6,618 nt of DNA from CAZAQS01 sp964486825. GTDB lineage: Bacteria > Chloroflexota > Anaerolineae > Anaerolineales > UBA4823. Location: the NCBI GenBank assembly GCA_964486825.1, contig CAZAQS010000263.1, positions 1 to 6,618 on the forward strand, read 5' to 3'. Shown here one piece after another: positions 5,285-6,618 of the stretch; position 1 is the first letter of the stretch, and each line of letters begins with the position of its first letter. The translations under genes and the position numbers were made by a program. The notes below the pieces were generated by a model. The model saw nothing but the letters and a program-made list of their open reading frames with translations, made no database searches and was not told the DNA's origin.

Positions 5285-6151
5285 TCAGCGTGGGGAGCGG
5301 ATTTTATCCAGGCAGGATTCCTCAAGCTCCATACTGCGCTGGCAAAGGGAGACAGCCCTATCATAATCAGTGGGGGCAATGAGATAGGCCAGGTAATCGA
5401 AACAAGCATGGCGCTGCCAAAGATTATATTCATCGTCCGTCGAGATGCTCTCGCAAAGCTGGAGGGCTGGCTCGAACTCGGTCTGGCTGATGACCTGGGC
5501 AGATTCGTAGAGGCAGATGCCCTCGAGGTCGGTGAGTTCGGTCCGGCATAGATCGACTGCTGTCCAGGGATCTGGACGTTCAGTAAGGATTGGGGGTTGG
5601 GTCATGATAGTGCGGGATAAATCAAGGATGCAGGTCTCGCGGAGGGGAAGGCCATCCTGACCGCTACCTGGGATCTGGTTACAAATTTCGACTGCCTCTG
5701 CCGGTCCTTGCTGGTCGAGGGCAACAGCAGCAGCAATCGCCGGGCAGCGCTCACGATAGAGAGGATCAGAGACGTTAGGGCAGATGCTCAGGATTTCCGC
5801 GGCTGTCTCCGGTTCACGGCAGTTCCCGCCCTCACACAGCAAACCAAAGGGTGGCTCCATGCAGGGGGCGCACACGACGTTCTGACATTCATCGGGAAGC
5901 TGGATGCGTTCCACAGGGTAGTTGTAGTCGTAGCGTTGGGATGAAAGTAGCAGTCGTGGATCGTTTTCGACCTGCTGAAGTGTGTAGATACCGCCGCAAT
6001 CGCAGCATCTGTCCAGACGTATGGCCCAGACACACTGAAGGACATCCTGGCAGCCTGTCTGCGGTGTTAGCCCGGGCAACGGAGGCGACGGCGGCCTGCA
6101 GGCTGCCAGCACCCACATGCTGAGGATGATAAAAATCGTTTTTTGGAACAT
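5285..6151 (-). CDS. Cysteine-rich lipoprotein with five cysteine-paired helical repeats, unknown function
   Basis: I do not recognise the family of this 288-residue protein. It begins with a lipoprotein signal peptide: Lys4, a hydrophobic stretch at 5-16 and lipobox VLAAC with the lipidated Cys at 18, so the mature protein should be anchored on the outer face of the membrane. A proline-rich linker follows (RPPSPPLPG). Residues 34-111 hold ten cysteines, including CCDC (49-52) and CxxC (94, 97). From about 115 on come five units of the form A-x-x-[IL]-C, then 10-17 residues, then C: cysteine pairs 124/136, 157/174, 202/213, 233/250 and 270/280. Spacing and composition suggest TPR- or Sel1-like helical hairpins, each possibly locked by a disulphide. 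In all there are 21 cysteines, 20 apart from the lipid one, an even number. The start ATG has GGAGG four bases upstream. The gene stands alone, divergent from the Tat-signal gene. Coding is supported by the signal peptide and repeats; function is open. Confidence 0.85.
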   Translation of the reverse strand: MFQKTIFIILSMWVLAACRPPSPPLPGLTPQTGCQDVLQCVWAIRLDRCCDCGGIYTLQQVENDPRLLLSSQRYDYNYPVERIQLPDECQNVVCAPCMEPPFGLLCEGGNCREPETAAEILSICPNVSDPLYRERCPAIAAAVALDQQGPAEAVEICNQIPGSGQDGLPLRETCILDLSRTIMTQPPILTERPDPWTAVDLCRTELTDLEGICLYESAQVISQTEFEPALQLCESISTDDEYNLWQRHACFDYLAYLIAPTDYDRAVSLCQRSMELEESCLDKIRSPR

Positions 6152-6266
6152 ATATCCTCCGTTCGCTCTTTCACAATCTATGGACGTAGGATGGGCGAAC
6201 TAAGTTCCGGGAGATGGCTCCAGCCAGTGATTGGCGAACCGATCCTCTTCTGCTGCAGTTCAATTT

Positions 6267-6296
6267 ATCGTAAATATTTAAGTACCTGGTCAACAA
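6267..6296 (-). promoter_or_regulatory. Weak candidate promoter of the lipoprotein gene
   Basis: On the minus strand TTGTTG (6296-6291) and TACGAT (6272-6267) lie 18 bases apart in an AT-rich patch. This would give a leader of roughly 110 bases. No better pair is evident closer to the gene. The matches are partial. Confidence 0.3.
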
Positions 6297-6309
6297 GAAC
6301 AGAACGGGC

Positions 6310-6338
6310 TTGCCTTATCGTTCCATATCCGATAAAAT
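6310..6338 (+). promoter_or_regulatory. Sigma70-type promoter of the Tat-signal gene, almost touching its ATG
   Basis: TTGCCT (6310-6315) and TAAAAT (6333-6338) are exactly 17 bases apart. Only 9 bases (GCCTCTATT) separate the -10 element from the ATG at 6348. Transcription would therefore start at about 6344-6346, 2-4 bases before the ATG. Confidence 0.65.
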
Positions 6339-6347
6339 GCCTCTATT

Positions 6348-6618
6348 ATGAGCACATCCATCAATCGCCGCGATTTTCTCAAGCTGGGAGTGCTTGGGCT
6401 AAGCGGAATGGCCTTCAATGTCTTTCCCTATCCACAAGACGAGTATGGATTCCTGTCCGGCGAAATTGGAAGGGTGACTCATTCGCGGTCCCTCAGTATT
6501 TACCAAAAACCGAACGATGAAAGTAAGATCCTTGGACAGTTGTATAGGGATGAGCTGGTGAATATCTACCAGGATGTAACCCCTATCACAGGTCCGGAAT
6601 GGAACCCGCTCTGGTACA
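6348..6618 (+). CDS. Tat-exported protein, probable L,D-transpeptidase (3' end outside window)
   Basis: The first 90 codons of a gene that runs off the right edge. The N-terminus is a twin-arginine signal: NRRDFLK (residues 6-12), with Arg7-Arg8 followed by Phe and Lys, then the hydrophobic stretch LGVLGLSGMAFNVF (13-26). The protein is thus likely exported folded by the Tat system. Residues about 40-90 (GRVTHSRSLSIYQKP, then LGQLYRDELVNIYQDV and GPEWNPLWY) look like an SH3-type beta domain. That arrangement is one I associate with Chloroflexota L,D-transpeptidases, which cross-link peptidoglycan. The catalytic YkuD domain, with its HGxxxxxxxG...SHGCxR signature, would lie outside, so the enzyme call is inference. 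There is no Shine-Dalgarno sequence before the ATG. A later start would lose the Arg pair, so 6348 is favoured and translation is probably leaderless. It is divergent from the lipoprotein gene across 196 bases. Confidence 0.75.
   Translation, partial: MSTSINRRDFLKLGVLGLSGMAFNVFPYPQDEYGFLSGEIGRVTHSRSLSIYQKPNDESKILGQLYRDELVNIYQDVTPITGPEWNPLWY

Noticed and set aside
5273..5551. Plus-strand frame of 92 codons opposite the lipoprotein gene.
   Set aside because: The minus strand has a signal peptide, lipobox and repeats; the plus frame shows none of these.
6161..6240. GTTCGC/GCGAAC copies in the lipoprotein-Tat gene gap, considered as an operator.
   Set aside because: Short six-base repeats with irregular spacing and no clear symmetry around a promoter.
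1..6618. CRISPR array, insertion sequence, prophage or defence genes.
   Set aside because: No regularly spaced repeats, terminal inverted repeats, transposase or phage-like proteins are visible on either strand.

Overview
The window looks like a stretch of ordinary bacterial chromosome with about 50% GC. The Tat-dependent envelope protein with an SH3-like start, the lipoprotein, and the style of the L35/L20/IF3 and UvrA proteins suggest Chloroflexota, perhaps Anaerolineae. That placement is inference from memory of protein families, not from a search.

Layout from left to right. (1) The C-terminal two thirds of uvrA (nucleotide excision repair ATPase) runs + from the left edge to 1971. (2) Convergent to it, 9 bases away, is a two-gene minus-strand unit: a macro-domain protein (2809-3381) followed by a SpoU/TrmH-type RNA 2'-O-ribose methyltransferase (1981-2766). 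It has its own sigma70-type promoter (3398-3426). (3) That promoter lies directly behind a textbook intrinsic terminator (3435-3470) which ends the classic translation operon infC-rpmI-rplT (IF3, L35, L20), read on the minus strand from a promoter at 4868-4897. Each gap in this operon holds a hairpin that could be regulatory. infC has no AUG/GUG/UUG start at the expected place: its reading frame opens at AUU-AUC directly behind a Shine-Dalgarno sequence. (4) Divergent from it is a tRNA-Pro(GGG) gene (4978-5055, CCA encoded) with a near-consensus promoter. (5) A 229-base gap of strong hairpins follows. (6) A minus-strand lipoprotein gene (5285-6151) encodes a protein with 21 cysteines and five repeated units with paired cysteines; I do not recognise the family. 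(7) Divergent from it, at the right edge, is the 5' end of a + strand gene (6348 onward) with a twin-arginine signal peptide and probable SH3-like region, likely an L,D-transpeptidase. Its promoter sits so close to the ATG that the mRNA is probably leaderless.

Functionally the window joins DNA repair, RNA modification/ADP-ribose chemistry, translation, and two exported envelope proteins. I see no mobile element, CRISPR array, phage gene or obvious new multi-gene system. The items most worth a second look are the cysteine-paired repeat lipoprotein, the non-AUG infC start, the apparently leaderless Tat protein, and the hairpins in the ribosomal operon and beside the tRNA gene.
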